Part shown: piece after piece, positions 8,462 to 21,150 of the stretch
Layout of the letters: every line of letters starts with the position of its first letter
Numbering within the stretch: position 1 is the stretch's first letter
Source of the DNA: Aquipseudomonas alcaligenes
GTDB lineage: Bacteria; Pseudomonadota; Gammaproteobacteria; Pseudomonadales; Pseudomonadaceae
Assembly (NCBI RefSeq): GCF_003205495.1
Contig: NZ_QJRX01000007.1
Span: forward strand, 247,219-311,218
DNA length: 64,000 nucleotides
Direction: 5' to 3'
Position numbers and translations under genes: made by a program
The notes under the pieces: model-generated
Databases searched by the model: none
Told to the model about the DNA's origin: nothing
Seen by the model: the letters and a program-made list of their open reading frames with translations, nothing else

Positions 8462-9061
8462 TCAACCGGAGATCGGCCGGCGCCCGGCCAGGGCGTGGGC
8501 CAGGGTGCCACCGTCGACCAGCTCCAGCTCGCCGCCCAGCGGCACGCCGTGAGCAATGCGCGACAGCACGATGTTCTTGCCCGCCAGCATCTGCGCGATG
8601 TAGTGGGCCGTGGCCTCGCCCTCCACCGTCGGGTTGGTGGCGAGGATCACCTCGCTGAACTGGCTGGCGCCGATATGCGCCAGCAGCTCGGGAATGCCGA
8701 TGGCCTCCGGGCCCAGACCGTCCAGCGGCGAGAGGTGGCCCTTGAGCACGAAATAGCGCCCGCGGTAGCCGGTCTGCTCGACCGCGAACACGTCCAGCGG
8801 CCCCTCCACCACGCACAGCAGCGAGTCGTCGCGGCGCGGGTCGCTGCATTGCGGGCACAGCTCGTCCTCGCTCAGGGTGCGGCAGCGCTTGCAGTGCCCC
8901 ACCCCCTCCATGGCCGCCGCCAGCGCCTGCGACAGGCGCATGCCGCCGCTGCGGTCGCGCTCCAGCAGCTGCAGGGCCATGCGCTGCGCGGTCTTCTGCC
9001 CGACACCGGGCAGCAGGCGCAGCGAATCGATCAGTTGGCGGATCAGCGGGCTGAAGCTCAT
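8462..9061 (-). CDS. recR: Recombination mediator RecR
   Basis: The 199-residue RecR acts with RecO and RecF to load RecA at gaps. It shows the N-terminal helix-hairpin-helix ([20 protein letters not shown]) and a four-Cys zinc finger (CKRC then CPQC). The Toprim domain contains [24 protein letters not shown] and [15 protein letters not shown]. Start ATG 9061 is preceded by AGGAG at 6 nt; the longer frame adds 15 unlikely residues that fall in a palindromic repeat. It is the last gene of dnaX-ybaB-recR, separated from ybaB by 168 bp holding two palindromes. Confidence 0.97.
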   Translation of the reverse strand: MSFSPLIRQLIDSLRLLPGVGQKTAQRMALQLLERDRSGGMRLSQALAAAMEGVGHCKRCRTLSEDELCPQCSDPRRDDSLLCVVEGPLDVFAVEQTGYRGRYFVLKGHLSPLDGLGPEAIGIPELLAHIGASQFSEVILATNPTVEGEATAHYIAQMLAGKNIVLSRIAHGVPLGGELELVDGGTLAHALAGRRPISG

Positions 9062-9078
9062 GGAACTCCTACGGACAT

Positions 9079-9140
9079 GTAGCCCGGATGCAATCCGGGG
9101 GAACATCGCATTAGGCTTTCCCGGATTGCATCCGGGCTAC
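9079..9140. repeat. Intergenic palindromic repeat, type A (21-bp perfect arms)
   Basis: The arms at 9079-9099 and 9120-9140 are exact reverse complements over 21 bp (core CCGGATGCAATCCGG), with a 20-nt loop. The right arm is identical to the right arm of the element after rnfC (63625-63645). This makes it a dispersed, REP-like family rather than a local hairpin. It lies in the recR-ybaB spacer, directly upstream of the recR Shine-Dalgarno in transcription order. It might slow or partly terminate transcription into recR. Confidence 0.85.
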
Positions 9141-9189
9141 GGGACTGCCGTGTCTAGGGGAAAATGGCCACAGGCCTTTCCACCCGTGA

Positions 9190-9217
9190 GGTGGATAACG
9201 CTACGCGGTTATCCACC
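9190..9217. repeat. Intergenic palindromic repeat, type B
   Basis: A second palindrome of different sequence: GGTGGATAAC (9190-9199) pairs with GTTATCCACC (9208-9217) around an 8-nt loop GCTACGCG. Sequences of the GGTGGATAAC/GTTATCCACC kind are frequent between genes in Pseudomonas genomes (general knowledge, not checked here). It lies 12 bp past the ybaB stop codon, so it could protect the ybaB mRNA end or attenuate recR. Confidence 0.7.
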
Positions 9218-9229
9218 CTACGAAACGGT

Positions 9230-9556
9230 TTAGAACGGCATCTTGAAACCGGGCGGGAGCTGCATGCCTGCAGTCATGCCGGCCATCTTCTCCTGGCTGT
9301 TCTGCTCGACCTTGCGCACCGCGTCGTTCACCGCCGCGGCGATCAGGTCTTCCAGCACTTCCTTGTCTTCCTGCATCAGGCTGTCGTCCAGGGTGATGCG
9401 CTTGACATCGTGGCGACCGGTCATCACCACGCTCACCAGGCCGGCGCCGGACTGGCCGGTGACTTCGGCGTTGGCCAGTTCTTCCTGCATCTTCTGCATC
9501 TTTTCCTGCATCTGCTGGGCCTGCTTCATCAGGCCCGCCATGCCACCTTTCATCAT
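9230..9556 (-). CDS. ybaB: Nucleoid-associated protein YbaB/EbfC
   Basis: A 108-residue small DNA-binding protein of the YbaB/EbfC family. Its N-terminus is a Met/Gln-rich coiled helix ([20 protein letters not shown]). Its core includes [20 protein letters not shown] and [16 protein letters not shown]. It binds DNA as a dimer with little sequence specificity. ATG 9556 is preceded by GAGG. It sits 24 nt after dnaX in the conserved dnaX-ybaB-recR order. Confidence 0.95.
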   Translation of the reverse strand: MMKGGMAGLMKQAQQMQEKMQKMQEELANAEVTGQSGAGLVSVVMTGRHDVKRITLDDSLMQEDKEVLEDLIAAAVNDAVRKVEQNSQEKMAGMTAGMQLPPGFKMPF

Positions 9557-9580
9557 GATGGTGTTCCTCGGCTAATCGAC

Positions 9581-11665
<2,085 letters not shown>

Positions 11666-11959
11666 CGAAAACCGTCGCAGCTGGGAAGCAGAAGGGGCTA
11701 ATCCTAGCGGAGCACCGGGCAAATTGCATCCGCGCAATCCCCAGGCTGTCGGCATTCTGGTGAGGCTGCTTGCAAGGCGCTGACGCCAGGCTGCATGGCA
11801 AATCGGCCATTGTCGAAGCCTTTACCGGTCGCTCGTCGCCAGGGAGTCGTCGCCGGGTAATTGACTAGGTAATCTGCCTGAAGGCTTTTTGCCAGCATTC
11901 AAGTCATTCCTCGTGACGCCGAAACACTCGGCAACCTACAAGAAACGGAGTCCATCTCC
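11666..11959. other. Divergent intergenic region between dnaX and a chemotaxis transducer
   Basis: About 294 bp that should hold the promoters of dnaX (minus) and the transducer gene (plus). I looked for an SRP RNA signature (GGAAGGAAGCAGC core) and for tRNA, and found neither. An ACGGAG ribosome-binding site for the plus-strand gene lies near its right end. No promoter boxes are convincing enough to place. Confidence 0.4.
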
Positions 11960-13405
11960 ATGCAACAAGGTCTATTGGCCACTTTCATGCCGCAAACCGA
12001 GCTGGCTCCTGGTGAGCAGCTGCTCAGCCGCATGCTTGCCTTCTTCTGCCTGTGCGGCCTGGTCATCGGCCTGTATAGCGGCATCAAATGGGGCCGCCTG
12101 GGCAATGACGCCCTGATGCAGGGCTCCTTCCTGTTGATCGTCGGCATGCCGCTGGCGATGCTGGTGCTGCGCAACGCCTGGCTGCCGGCGTGCGCCACGG
12201 CCAACCTGGCCATGGCGCTGATCAGCAGCTACGCGATGGTGCTGGTCTATCACCTCGGCGGCCTGCATTCGGCGCATATCTTCTGGCCGCTGGTGGTGAT
12301 CGGCTTCGCCTACCTGCTGCTGGGCGGGCGCAGTGCAGCCTTCTGGAGCCTGCTGCAGCTGCTGTTCGTGTTCTGGCTGATCCGCCTGGACCGCTCCGGC
12401 GCCAGCCTGCCGCAGTTCGAGCTGAGCCCACGCGATGCCCTGGTCAACGAGTACTCGGGCTACCTGCTGCCGGTACTCACCATGTGGATGGCCCAGTGGT
12501 ACAGCGCACGGGTGCGCCAGCAGGCGCTGGACGGCGCCCAGCAGCACCTGGAGGAGGCGGAACGGGTCGGCAAGGCCGCCACCGCCGGCAGCCAGCAGCT
12601 GGCCAGCCTGCTCGACGAGGTGCGCCAAAGCGCCGGCGACCTGCGCCAGCTGTCGCAGCAGCTCTACCGCACCCTCGACAGCATGCGCCAGCGCTGCCAG
12701 AGCATCGACGGCGACGTGCAGCAGCAGGCCGACGCCATGCACCAGCTCGACCTGGCAGTGCAGGATGTCCTGCAGCACCTGGCCGCAAGCACCGCGCACA
12801 TGCAGCAGCTGAGCCAGGACACCCAGCACAGCAGCGGCCAGGTCAACACCTGCGCCAGCCGCATGCAGCAGGCCCAGGACAGCATGCAGGCGATCCAGGC
12901 CAGCAACCAGCGCATCGCCGAGTCCATGCAGATGATCAGCGCCATCGCCCAGCAGACCAACCTGCTGGCGCTCAACGCGGCCATCGAGGCGGCGCGCGCC
13001 GGCGAGCACGGCCGCGGCTTCGCCGTGGTGGCCGACGAGGTGCGCTCGCTGTCGCAGCGCAGCAACCAGACCGCCGACACGGTGCAGAACGTGCTGGTCC
13101 AGTCAGAGCAGATCGTCAATACCGGCGCCGAGCAAGTCAGCGATGTGGGTCTGGCGCTGAGCGAAAACGCCGCGCTGACCGCCAACTTGTCGGGCGCCAT
13201 CCTGCAGCACAGCCAGGCACTGGACCAGGCCCATCGCCAGTTGGCCCAGGTACGCGACAACAGCGCCGCCCAGCGCGAAGCCAGCCAGCGCCAGCGCCAG
13301 GCCAGCGCCGAACTGCTGGAGGCACAGGAATCACTGGTCGTGCTCGGCGAACGCCTGGATCAGCTGTCGCAACAGCTGCACCAGCGGGTGGCCGCACAAC
13401 CATAA
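11960..13405 (+). CDS. Methyl-accepting chemotaxis protein with membrane-embedded N-terminus
   Basis: A 481-residue transducer. The N-terminal 170 residues hold about five or six hydrophobic segments with short connecting loops and no sizeable periplasmic domain. Any sensing would therefore be within the membrane or through a partner. No HAMP domain is evident; a long helical region leads to the signalling hairpin tip ([35 protein letters not shown]). The C-terminus ends without a receptor-docking pentapeptide such as GWEEF. ACGGAG precedes ATG 11960. It stands alone, divergent from dnaX, with a periplasmic binding protein gene convergent behind it. Confidence 0.9.
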   Translation: MQQGLLATFMPQTELAPGEQLLSRMLAFFCLCGLVIGLYSGIKWGRLGNDALMQGSFLLIVGMPLAMLVLRNAWLPACATANLAMALISSYAMVLVYHLGGLHSAHIFWPLVVIGFAYLLLGGRSAAFWSLLQLLFVFWLIRLDRSGASLPQFELSPRDALVNEYSGYLLPVLTMWMAQWYSARVRQQALDGAQQHLEEAERVGKAATAGSQQLASLLDEVRQSAGDLRQLSQQLYRTLDSMRQRCQSIDGDVQQQADAMHQLDLAVQDVLQHLAASTAHMQQLSQDTQHSSGQVNTCASRMQQAQDSMQAIQASNQRIAESMQMISAIAQQTNLLALNAAIEAARAGEHGRGFAVVADEVRSLSQRSNQTADTVQNVLVQSEQIVNTGAEQVSDVGLALSENAALTANLSGAILQHSQALDQAHRQLAQVRDNSAAQREASQRQRQASAELLEAQESLVVLGERLDQLSQQLHQRVAAQP

Positions 13406-13412
13406 GACACCG

Positions 13413-14213
13413 TCAGGGCGGCGGCTGACGCAAATAGCGCCGCGCCAGTTCCGCCCCCAGGCGCTCGCGCTGCTCGGCCAGGGCCTGCCACAGGGCCTCG
13501 GCCTGCGCCGGATGGGCAGCGTAGAACTGGTGCGAGAGCGGCAGATACCACTCGGTGACCAGCAGGGGCTGGGGCAGGAACATCAGCTGCCCCTCCAGCT
13601 GCTGGCTCTCGATCAGCTCCTGGGCAATCTCGCGTTCCAGCACATAGCCATCCAGGCGCCCCGCTGCCACCAGCTTGAGCGCCTTGGCCGGCGCCAGCGA
13701 CTCGCTGGACAGCACGCCCAGCTCGCGCAGGCGCTGAGCGACGACATAGCCCAGCGGTGCACCGACGCCATGCCGCACACCGGTGAACTGTCGTCCATCC
13801 CACTGCAGCGTGGCGTCGCTGCGCACGATGACCGGGTACTCGACCCGCCACAGGCGCTGAGCGCTATTGACCGGCGTGCCGGCCAGCGCATCGCGCCCGG
13901 GGAAGTGGCCCCAGGCATCGCGATCCGCCTGCCAGACGGCGATGAACAGGCCGTCGCTGTGCCCCTGCTGCACTTGATGGACGCAACGCTTCCAGGGCTC
14001 CTGGTGCAGTTTCAGGCTCAGCCCGGCCTGCTGCGCGGCCTGCTGGATCAACTCGATGATCAGGCCGGGCTGCTCGATCGGTGCGGCGGAACTGGCATAG
14101 GGCGGCAACCCGCCAAGCTCGTAGCACAGCCGCAGCTGCGACCGCTGCTCGGCGGACAGCGGCCCGGTGCACAGAAAGATCAACAGCAGAATGGACAGAC
14201 GCCGTACCGACAT
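13413..14213 (-). CDS. Periplasmic solute-binding protein, family 3-like
   Basis: A 266-residue protein with a signal peptide (MSVRRLSILLLIFLCTGPLSA) and the fold signature of extracellular solute-binding family 3: LRLCYELGGLPPYASS, PGLIIELIQQAAQQAGL, RYP-like YPVIVRSDATLQWDG, GVRHGVGAPLGYVV, and LVAAGRLDGYVLEREIA. Start ATG 14213 has GAGGAT 7 nt upstream; the longer frame adds ten residues before the signal peptide. No ABC transporter genes lie nearby. Many such orphan proteins in Pseudomonas act as sensors or are of unknown role. It is convergent with the transducer gene, 7 bp away. Confidence 0.82.
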   Translation of the reverse strand: MSVRRLSILLLIFLCTGPLSAEQRSQLRLCYELGGLPPYASSAAPIEQPGLIIELIQQAAQQAGLSLKLHQEPWKRCVHQVQQGHSDGLFIAVWQADRDAWGHFPGRDALAGTPVNSAQRLWRVEYPVIVRSDATLQWDGRQFTGVRHGVGAPLGYVVAQRLRELGVLSSESLAPAKALKLVAAGRLDGYVLEREIAQELIESQQLEGQLMFLPQPLLVTEWYLPLSHQFYAAHPAQAEALWQALAEQRERLGAELARRYLRQPPP

Positions 14214-14285
14214 ACCCGGATCCTCAAACCTCAGCCTAAGCATGGAGCCTGCGGCTGGCGCCGTCCACCGTGGCCCGAAAACGTC

Positions 14286-14308
14286 GAAGCCGGCATTGCG
14301 CCGGCTTC
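14286..14308 (-). terminator. Probable terminator downstream of speE
   Basis: GAAGCCGGC (14286-14294) pairs with GCCGGCTTC (14300-14308) around a 5-nt loop. On the minus strand the hairpin is 17 nt beyond the speE stop and is followed by GACGTTTTCG, a short T-run. It is a plausible but not strong intrinsic terminator. Confidence 0.5.
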
Positions 14309-14325
14309 TGTCATGGGACCTGCGG

Positions 14326-15186
<861 letters not shown>

Positions 15187-15289
15187 GGGTAGCCCCCGTC
15201 GTCGCTGGTGGTTTGGGACGGACCAGCGCCCGCCCATGAAAAGGCGCGCATTGTAAGGACAACCGGCGGCGGGCTCCACCCGCCGCCGT

Positions 15290-15481
15290 TCACAGGCGCA
15301 CGTTGCCGCGTGGCCCGGCCAGGGCCCAGATGATCAGGCCGAGCACCGGCAGGAGGACGATCAGCAGCACCCAGAGGATCTTCATCCCGGTTTCCGCGCT
15401 GCTCTTCACCACGTTGATGATCGCCCAGATGTCCAGGGCGAGGATGGCCAGGCTAAGCAGGCCGCTGATGGTGGAACCCAT
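15290..15481 (-). CDS. Small two-helix membrane protein, PLDc_N-like
   Basis: A 63-residue protein with two membrane segments ([18 protein letters not shown] and [20 protein letters not shown]), ending in GPRGNVRL. This arrangement, with a proline between helices and a GPR-type end, matches the N-terminal membrane domain of cardiolipin synthase-like proteins (PLDc_N), here without the phospholipase domain. AGGAG lies 8 nt before ATG 15481. Its role is unknown. Confidence 0.8.
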   Translation of the reverse strand: MGSTISGLLSLAILALDIWAIINVVKSSAETGMKILWVLLIVLLPVLGLIIWALAGPRGNVRL

Positions 15482-15711
15482 GGGGACACTCCTGTGTGGA
15501 TGGTTCACGCCTTTTAGGATAACGCTGATGCCGGGACGTTCCATGAGCAGGCAAAACAGCCGTCAAAACGACGACATGCGACATATTTCTATGTTTTTAC
15601 GACAGCATGTGACTCCAAGGTCAGGTTTCGCCATCCATTCAACACAGGCCACGGCAATTCAGTGCTTTCGCTGGCCAGATCGCACATTGGGCACTCTTGG
15701 AGAACAGACCC

Positions 15712-15978
15712 ATGAACACCTCGCTCCGCGTCAACGAAGCTCTGCTCATCGCCGGCCGCGCCTTCCAGCCGTTCCAGTGCGTCGCCTGGCAACCCCAGGA
15801 CGGCACCGGGGTGATCACCCTGGCGGTGATCGACCGCACCAACCGCCGCCTCGGCCAGGCGCAGCTGGACAGCCGCACCTATGCCGACCCGGCCCAGCTG
15901 GCCGACGTCCTGACCCAGTCCCGCGAGCAGATCAGCCGCCAGGGCTACGCGCTGGATCCGTGGAGCATGCCCGAGTAA
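15712..15978 (+). CDS. Small conserved-looking protein of unknown function
   Basis: An 88-residue soluble protein (MNTSLRVNEALLIAGRAF...) without membrane segments or cysteine motifs. GGAG lies 10 nt before ATG 15712, and a strong terminator follows 24 bp after the stop. Base and codon use match the neighbours. A ribosome-binding site and a dedicated terminator support a real gene. I do not recognise the family. Confidence 0.72.
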   Translation: MNTSLRVNEALLIAGRAFQPFQCVAWQPQDGTGVITLAVIDRTNRRLGQAQLDSRTYADPAQLADVLTQSREQISRQGYALDPWSMPE

Positions 15979-16001
15979 GTCCACCCGGCCTGCCGCCCCC
16001 A

Positions 16002-16036
16002 AAACCCCCTCTGCCACATGGCGAGGGGGTTTGGCT
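16002..16036 (+). terminator. Rho-independent terminator
   Basis: AAACCCCCTC (16002-16011) pairs perfectly with GAGGGGGTTT (16023-16032) around an 11-nt loop, followed by GGCTTTTCT. It ends the 88-residue protein gene. It lies on the plus strand, before the next regulator's promoter region. Confidence 0.8.
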
Positions 16037-16131
16037 TTTCTGGCGCGCGCCTGTCTATATCTGTGGGGTTGTTGTCCTTGTTGCCATAGGCCGGCGGGCG
16101 CAGACTGCATCCACTTCCCCGAGGATGCGCC

Positions 16132-17115
16132 ATGAGAACCATCGCCAGCCTGCTCTACCCGGACGTGATGAGCCTGGACGTCAGCGGACCGCTGCAGGTG
16201 TTCGCCTCGGCCAACGTCGAGCTGCGCCGCCTGGGCCAGGCCGAGGCCTATCGCCTGCTGGTGCTGGGCGAGCAGGCCGGTCCCATGACCACTTCCGCCG
16301 GCTTCCAGCTGGTGGCCGAGCGCGCCTGGCGCGACTGCGACCCGGCCGAGCTGGACACCCTGCTGATTCCCGGCGGCCTGGGCGAGACCGCGCAGTGCGC
16401 CAACCGGCCGCTGCTGGACTGGCTGCGCACCGCCGAACCGCAGGTACGCCGACTCGGCTCGGTGTGCTCCGGCGCCCTGATCCTGGCCGCCGCCGGCCTG
16501 CTCGACGGCCGCCGCGCCACCACCCACTGGGCCGACGTGCCGGCGCTGCGCCGCCACCCGCGCATCGAGGTGGACGGCGACCGCCTGCACACCTACGACC
16601 CCGATGGCCGCGACGGCGACGCCCATGTCTTCACCTCGGCCGGGGTCACCGCCGGCATCGACCTGGCCCTGGCGCTGGTCGAGGCCGACCTCGGCCGCCC
16701 GCTGGCTCTGGCCGTGGCCCGGCGCCTGGTGATGTTCCTCCGCCGCCCCGGCGGCCAGGCGCAATTCAGCGCCCTGCTCGCCCCGGACGCCAGCCGCACG
16801 CCGCGCCTGCTCGGCCTGCTCGAATGGATGGCGCAGAACCTGGCCGCCGACCTGTCGCTGGAGGCCCTGGCGGCGCGCGCCAACCTGTCGACCCGCAGCC
16901 TGTCGCGCCTGTTCGTCCAGGAGCTGGGCGTGGGCCCGGGGCGCTACGTCGAGCAGTTGCGCCTGGAGGCCGCGCGCGGCCTGCTGCAGGACAGCGGCGC
17001 CTCGATCGGCACGGTGGCGCGGCTGACCGGCTTCCGCCACCCGGAGAACCTGCGCCGCACCTTCCACAAGCACCTGTCGGTCAGCCCGCAGGACTACGCC
17101 GAACGTTTCGCCTGA
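16132..17115 (+). CDS. GlxA-family transcriptional regulator (DJ-1/PfpI plus AraC HTH)
   Basis: A 327-residue regulator with the same architecture as the protein at 6476-7456 but clearly different sequence. The N-terminal DJ-1/PfpI-like domain has ASLLYPDVMSLDVSGPLQVF, DTLLIPGGLG and GSVCSGALILAAAGLLDGRR. The C-terminal AraC domain has LAARANLSTRSLSRLFVQELG and ARLTGFRHPENLRRTFHKH. GAGGAT precedes ATG 16132. The DUF1272 and MFS genes follow at 18 bp and 4 bp, so it is the first gene of an apparent operon and probably self-regulated (inference). Confidence 0.88.
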   Translation: MRTIASLLYPDVMSLDVSGPLQVFASANVELRRLGQAEAYRLLVLGEQAGPMTTSAGFQLVAERAWRDCDPAELDTLLIPGGLGETAQCANRPLLDWLRTAEPQVRRLGSVCSGALILAAAGLLDGRRATTHWADVPALRRHPRIEVDGDRLHTYDPDGRDGDAHVFTSAGVTAGIDLALALVEADLGRPLALAVARRLVMFLRRPGGQAQFSALLAPDASRTPRLLGLLEWMAQNLAADLSLEALAARANLSTRSLSRLFVQELGVGPGRYVEQLRLEAARGLLQDSGASIGTVARLTGFRHPENLRRTFHKHLSVSPQDYAERFA

Positions 17116-17133
17116 ACGCCACGGAGAACCACC

Positions 17134-17379
17134 ATGCTCGAACTGCGCCCCGGCTGCGAATGCTGCGACCGCGATCTGCCGCCCGGAAGCCCGGATGCGC
17201 TGATCTGCTCCTTCGAATGCACCTTCTGCCGCAACTGCGCGCAGTCGCGCCTGCATGGCCGCTGCCCGAATTGCGGCGGCGAGCTGCTGCAACGCCCGCG
17301 GCGCCCGGCGGACAAGCTGGCGCGCTTTCCCGCCAGCACCGAACGCACCTTCAAGCCCGCCGGCTGCCCACGAGACTGA
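17134..17379 (+). CDS. DUF1272 small zinc-ribbon-like protein
   Basis: An 81-residue protein rich in paired cysteines (CECC, CSFECTFCRNC, CPNC), consistent with two zinc-binding knuckles and the DUF1272 family. The C-terminal third is basic and probably unstructured. ACGGAG lies 8 nt before ATG 17134. It sits between the GlxA-type regulator and an MFS gene, 4 nt before the latter. No function is known to me. Confidence 0.82.
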   Translation: MLELRPGCECCDRDLPPGSPDALICSFECTFCRNCAQSRLHGRCPNCGGELLQRPRRPADKLARFPASTERTFKPAGCPRD

Positions 17380-17383
17380 CGCC

Positions 17384-18553
17384 ATGCTGCTACTGCGCAA
17401 CCCCACCCTGCTGCGCCTGTTCCTCGCCCAGGGCCTGTTCTGGAGCTGCACCCTGATCGGCGTGACCCTGACCTCGCTGGTCGGCCTGCAACTGGCACCG
17501 GCCAACGCCCTGGCCACCCTGCCGCTGGCCCTGCTGGTGCTCGGCTACCTGCTGACGACCCAGCCGCTGTCGGGCTTTATGCAGCGCCGCGGGCGCCGCG
17601 CCGGGCTGCTGCTGGGCGCCACTGCCGGTGTGGCCGGCGGCCTGCTCAGCGCCGCCGGCGTGTGGCTGGCAGACTTCTGGCTGTTCTGCCTGGGCGCGCT
17701 CATCCTCGGCCCGTACCAGGCCTCAGCCATGTACTACCGCTTCGCCGCGCTGGAGGCCGTGGACGACGCCCACAAGGGCCGTGCCACCGCCTGGGTCGTC
17801 GGTGGCGGCCTGCTGGCCGCGCTGCTGACGCCGGAGCTGACCCTGTGGGCGCGCGACGCCCTGGCCACGCCCTTCGTCGGCGCCTACCTGGCGCTCGCCG
17901 CCCTGGCCGCCCTCGCCCTGCCTCTTCTCGCCGGCCTGCGCCAGGGCGCGTTGCCGCCAGGCAACAGCGGCGGCCTGCAGGCCATGCGCGAGCTGCTGGC
18001 CCGGCCACTGGTACGCGCTGCCATCGCCACCACGGCTATCGGCCACGGCCTGATGATCCTGGTGATGAACGCCACGCCCCTGGCCATGAGCTTCTGCGGC
18101 CTGCCGCTGGCGGCCGGCGCCGAGGTGATCCGCTGGCACATGGTCGGCATGTTCCTGCCGGCCTTCGTCGCCGGCCCGCTGGTCGATCGCCTCGGTGCCG
18201 TGCGCGTGGCGCAGATAGGCATAGCGCTGCTGGTGGCCAGCGCGCTGATCGCCACGAGCGGCCAGCAGCAGGCGCACTTCCTGATCTCCTCGCTGTTGCT
18301 AGGTATGGGCTGGAACCTGATGCTGGTGGCCGGCACCGCCCTGCTCGGCCAGGGCCACAGCCCAGCCGAGCGTGGCCAGGCCCAGGGCCTGATGGAACTG
18401 GGCAACGGCGCGGTGGCAGCCTGCGCCTCTTTCGCCTCGGGCGCGCTGATCAGCGGCCTGGGCTGGAGCCCGGTGAACCTGGCCATGCTGCCGCTGCTGG
18501 GCCTGGCCTTGCTGGCGCTGCTCGGCGGACGCAGGCAGGTACAGCCGGCCTAA
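17384..18553 (+). CDS. MFS transporter
   Basis: A 389-residue protein with about 12 hydrophobic segments, the usual length for a major facilitator. The cytoplasmic loop between helices 2 and 3 reads GFMQRRGRRAGLLLG, a motif-A-like basic loop. A related loop in the second half is VDRLGAVRVAQIG. ATG 17384 follows the DUF1272 stop by 4 nt. A bidirectional terminator follows. The substrate is unknown; the upstream GlxA-type regulator suggests induced efflux or uptake (inference). Confidence 0.88.
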   Translation: MLLLRNPTLLRLFLAQGLFWSCTLIGVTLTSLVGLQLAPANALATLPLALLVLGYLLTTQPLSGFMQRRGRRAGLLLGATAGVAGGLLSAAGVWLADFWLFCLGALILGPYQASAMYYRFAALEAVDDAHKGRATAWVVGGGLLAALLTPELTLWARDALATPFVGAYLALAALAALALPLLAGLRQGALPPGNSGGLQAMRELLARPLVRAAIATTAIGHGLMILVMNATPLAMSFCGLPLAAGAEVIRWHMVGMFLPAFVAGPLVDRLGAVRVAQIGIALLVASALIATSGQQQAHFLISSLLLGMGWNLMLVAGTALLGQGHSPAERGQAQGLMELGNGAVAACASFASGALISGLGWSPVNLAMLPLLGLALLALLGGRRQVQPA

Positions 18554-18559
18554 AAACAC

Positions 18560-18583
18560 GAAAGGCGCCCGCAGGCGCCTTTC
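18560..18583. terminator. Bidirectional terminator between MFS gene and nfuA
   Basis: GAAAGGCGCC (18560-18569) pairs perfectly with GGCGCCTTTC (18574-18583) around a CGCA loop. The plus side continues TTTG and the minus side has an A-rich flank (TAAAAACAC). It lies between convergent gene ends at 18553 and 18601. Confidence 0.8.
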
Positions 18584-18600
18584 TTTGCATCCGGGAACGC

Positions 18601-19185
18601 TTAGTAGTAGGCGTTCTCGCGGTTGCTGTGGTCGGTCACGTCACGCACGCCCTTGAGTTCGGGGATGCGCTCCAGCAGGGTCTTCTCGATGCCTTCCTTG
18701 AGGGTGAAGTCGGCCTGGCCGCAACCCTGGCAGCCGCCGCCGAAACGCAGCACGGCGATACCTTCCTCGACCACGTCGACCAGGGTCACCTGGCCGCCGT
18801 GGCTGGCCAGGCCCGGGTTGATCTCGGTCTGCAGGTAGTAGTTGATGCGTTCGGTGATCGGGCTGTCCTCGTTGACCATCGGCACCTTGGCATTCGGCGC
18901 CTTGATGGTCAGCTGGCCACCCATGCGGTCGGTGGCGTAGTCGACCACGGCGTCTTCCAGGAAGGGCTCGCTGACCGCGTCGATCCAGGCGGTGAACTCC
19001 TTCAGCGCCAGGGCGGTGTCCTCCGGCTTCTGCTCGCCCGGCTTGCAGTAGGCGATGCAGGTTTCCGCGTAGGGCGTGCCGGGCTGGGTGATGAAGACGC
19101 GGATGCCGATGCCCGTGGTGTTCTGCTTCTTCAGCAGGTCGGACAGGTAATCGTGGGCGGCGTCGGTAATGGTGATGGCGCTCAT
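18601..19185 (-). CDS. nfuA: Fe-S biogenesis protein NfuA
   Basis: A 194-residue iron-sulfur carrier. The N-terminal half is a degenerate A-type scaffold ([18 protein letters not shown]). The C-terminal Nfu domain holds the cluster-binding CxxC ([14 protein letters not shown]). NfuA delivers 4Fe-4S clusters and is needed under oxidative or iron stress in related species. ATG 19185 is preceded by GAGGAG at the right distance. It is divergent from the adenine deaminase gene. Confidence 0.95.
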   Translation of the reverse strand: MSAITITDAAHDYLSDLLKKQNTTGIGIRVFITQPGTPYAETCIAYCKPGEQKPEDTALALKEFTAWIDAVSEPFLEDAVVDYATDRMGGQLTIKAPNAKVPMVNEDSPITERINYYLQTEINPGLASHGGQVTLVDVVEEGIAVLRFGGGCQGCGQADFTLKEGIEKTLLERIPELKGVRDVTDHSNRENAYY

Positions 19186-19264
19186 GGCAACTCCTCGCAA
19201 ACGTGGCGCCAGTGTACGCCAATAGCCCCTACCGGATAAAGTCCTAGCATTTTAGTAGGAATAA

Positions 19265-20269
<1,005 letters not shown>

Positions 20270-20310
20270 CGCGCTTTTTTCGCCCAACCAGTCAAGAACC
20301 GGAGTTGTAG

Positions 20311-21099
20311 ATGTCCCGTTTCGCCCTCGGCCTGAGCCTGGCCGCTACCCTCGCAAGCGGCCAGGCCCTGGCCGCCGACCTGCTGCAATGGCAGGACAAC
20401 AGCCTGACCTACCTCAACGGCACCGACTTCACCGTCGACCCGGACAAGCAGCAGACCATCACCTTCGAGCATGCCAGTGGCTGGAGCGTCGGCGACCTGT
20501 TCATCTTCGTCGATGCCATCAAGTACAACGGCGAGGCCGAGAACGGCGCCGGCGACGGCCACACCTTCTACGGCGAGATCAGCCCGCGCCTGTCGCTGGG
20601 CAAGCTCAGCGGTGCCGACCTGTCGTTCGGCCCGGTCAGGGATGTGCTGCTGGCCGCCACCTACGAGTTCGGCGAGGACGACGTGGAGTCCTACCTGCTC
20701 GGCCCGGCCGTGGATCTGAACATCCCCGGCTTCGATTACTTCCAGCTCAACACCTACCTGCGCACCACCGATGGCCGCCGCGACGGCGACAACGTCTGGC
20801 AGATCACCCCGGTGTGGAGCTACACCATCCCGGTCGGCGACTCGGACCTGGTGATCGACGGCTTCATGGACTGGGTGGTGGACAACGACGACAGCTACCA
20901 TGCCAACCTGCATTTCAACCCGCAGATCAAGTACGACCTGGCCAAGGCCATGGGCTGGGGCAAGCGCTTCTATGTGGGCGTCGAGTACGACTACTGGAGC
21001 GACAAGTACGGCATCGACGACGACGGCTTCGTCGGTTCGGAAATCCTCGGCGGCACCGACCAGAGCGCCATCAGCTTCCTGGCCAAGGCGCATTTCTAA
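20311..21099 (+). CDS. Tsx-like nucleoside-specific outer membrane porin
   Basis: A 262-residue protein with a signal peptide (cleavage after GQALAA). Beta-strand-rich repeats include LQWQDNSLTYLNGTDF, FEHASGWSVGDLFIFVDAI, and the last strand ending in Phe (ISFLAKAHF), as in outer membrane barrels. The pattern matches the OmpK/Tsx nucleoside-binding porin family. CGGAG precedes ATG 20311. It lies behind the adenine deaminase gene and ends at a strong terminator, so the pair probably forms one purine-acquisition unit (inference). Confidence 0.85.
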   Translation: MSRFALGLSLAATLASGQALAADLLQWQDNSLTYLNGTDFTVDPDKQQTITFEHASGWSVGDLFIFVDAIKYNGEAENGAGDGHTFYGEISPRLSLGKLSGADLSFGPVRDVLLAATYEFGEDDVESYLLGPAVDLNIPGFDYFQLNTYLRTTDGRRDGDNVWQITPVWSYTIPVGDSDLVIDGFMDWVVDNDDSYHANLHFNPQIKYDLAKAMGWGKRFYVGVEYDYWSDKYGIDDDGFVGSEILGGTDQSAISFLAKAHF

Positions 21100-21120
21100 A
21101 CGCCACGCCCCGTAGCAAAA

Positions 21121-21145
21121 AGCCCGCCTTCCGGCGGGCTTTTTT
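21121..21145. terminator. Bidirectional rho-independent terminator
   Basis: AGCCCGCC (21121-21128) pairs with GGCGGGCT (21133-21140) around TTCC, followed by five more T. The minus side carries AAAAA (T-run for that strand). It serves the porin gene and the convergent cti gene, which ends at 21151. Confidence 0.9.
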
Positions 21146-21150
21146 CTGGC

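Noticed and set aside
11700..11950. Possible 4.5S (SRP) RNA gene upstream of dnaX
   Set aside because: The conserved GGAAGGAAGCAGC-type core and the matching helix were not found.
15303..17456. Plus-strand frame of 717 codons across several genes
   Set aside because: It crosses the small membrane-protein gene in antisense and then the 88-residue gene and the GlxA-type gene out of frame; each of those has its own motifs, start or terminator.
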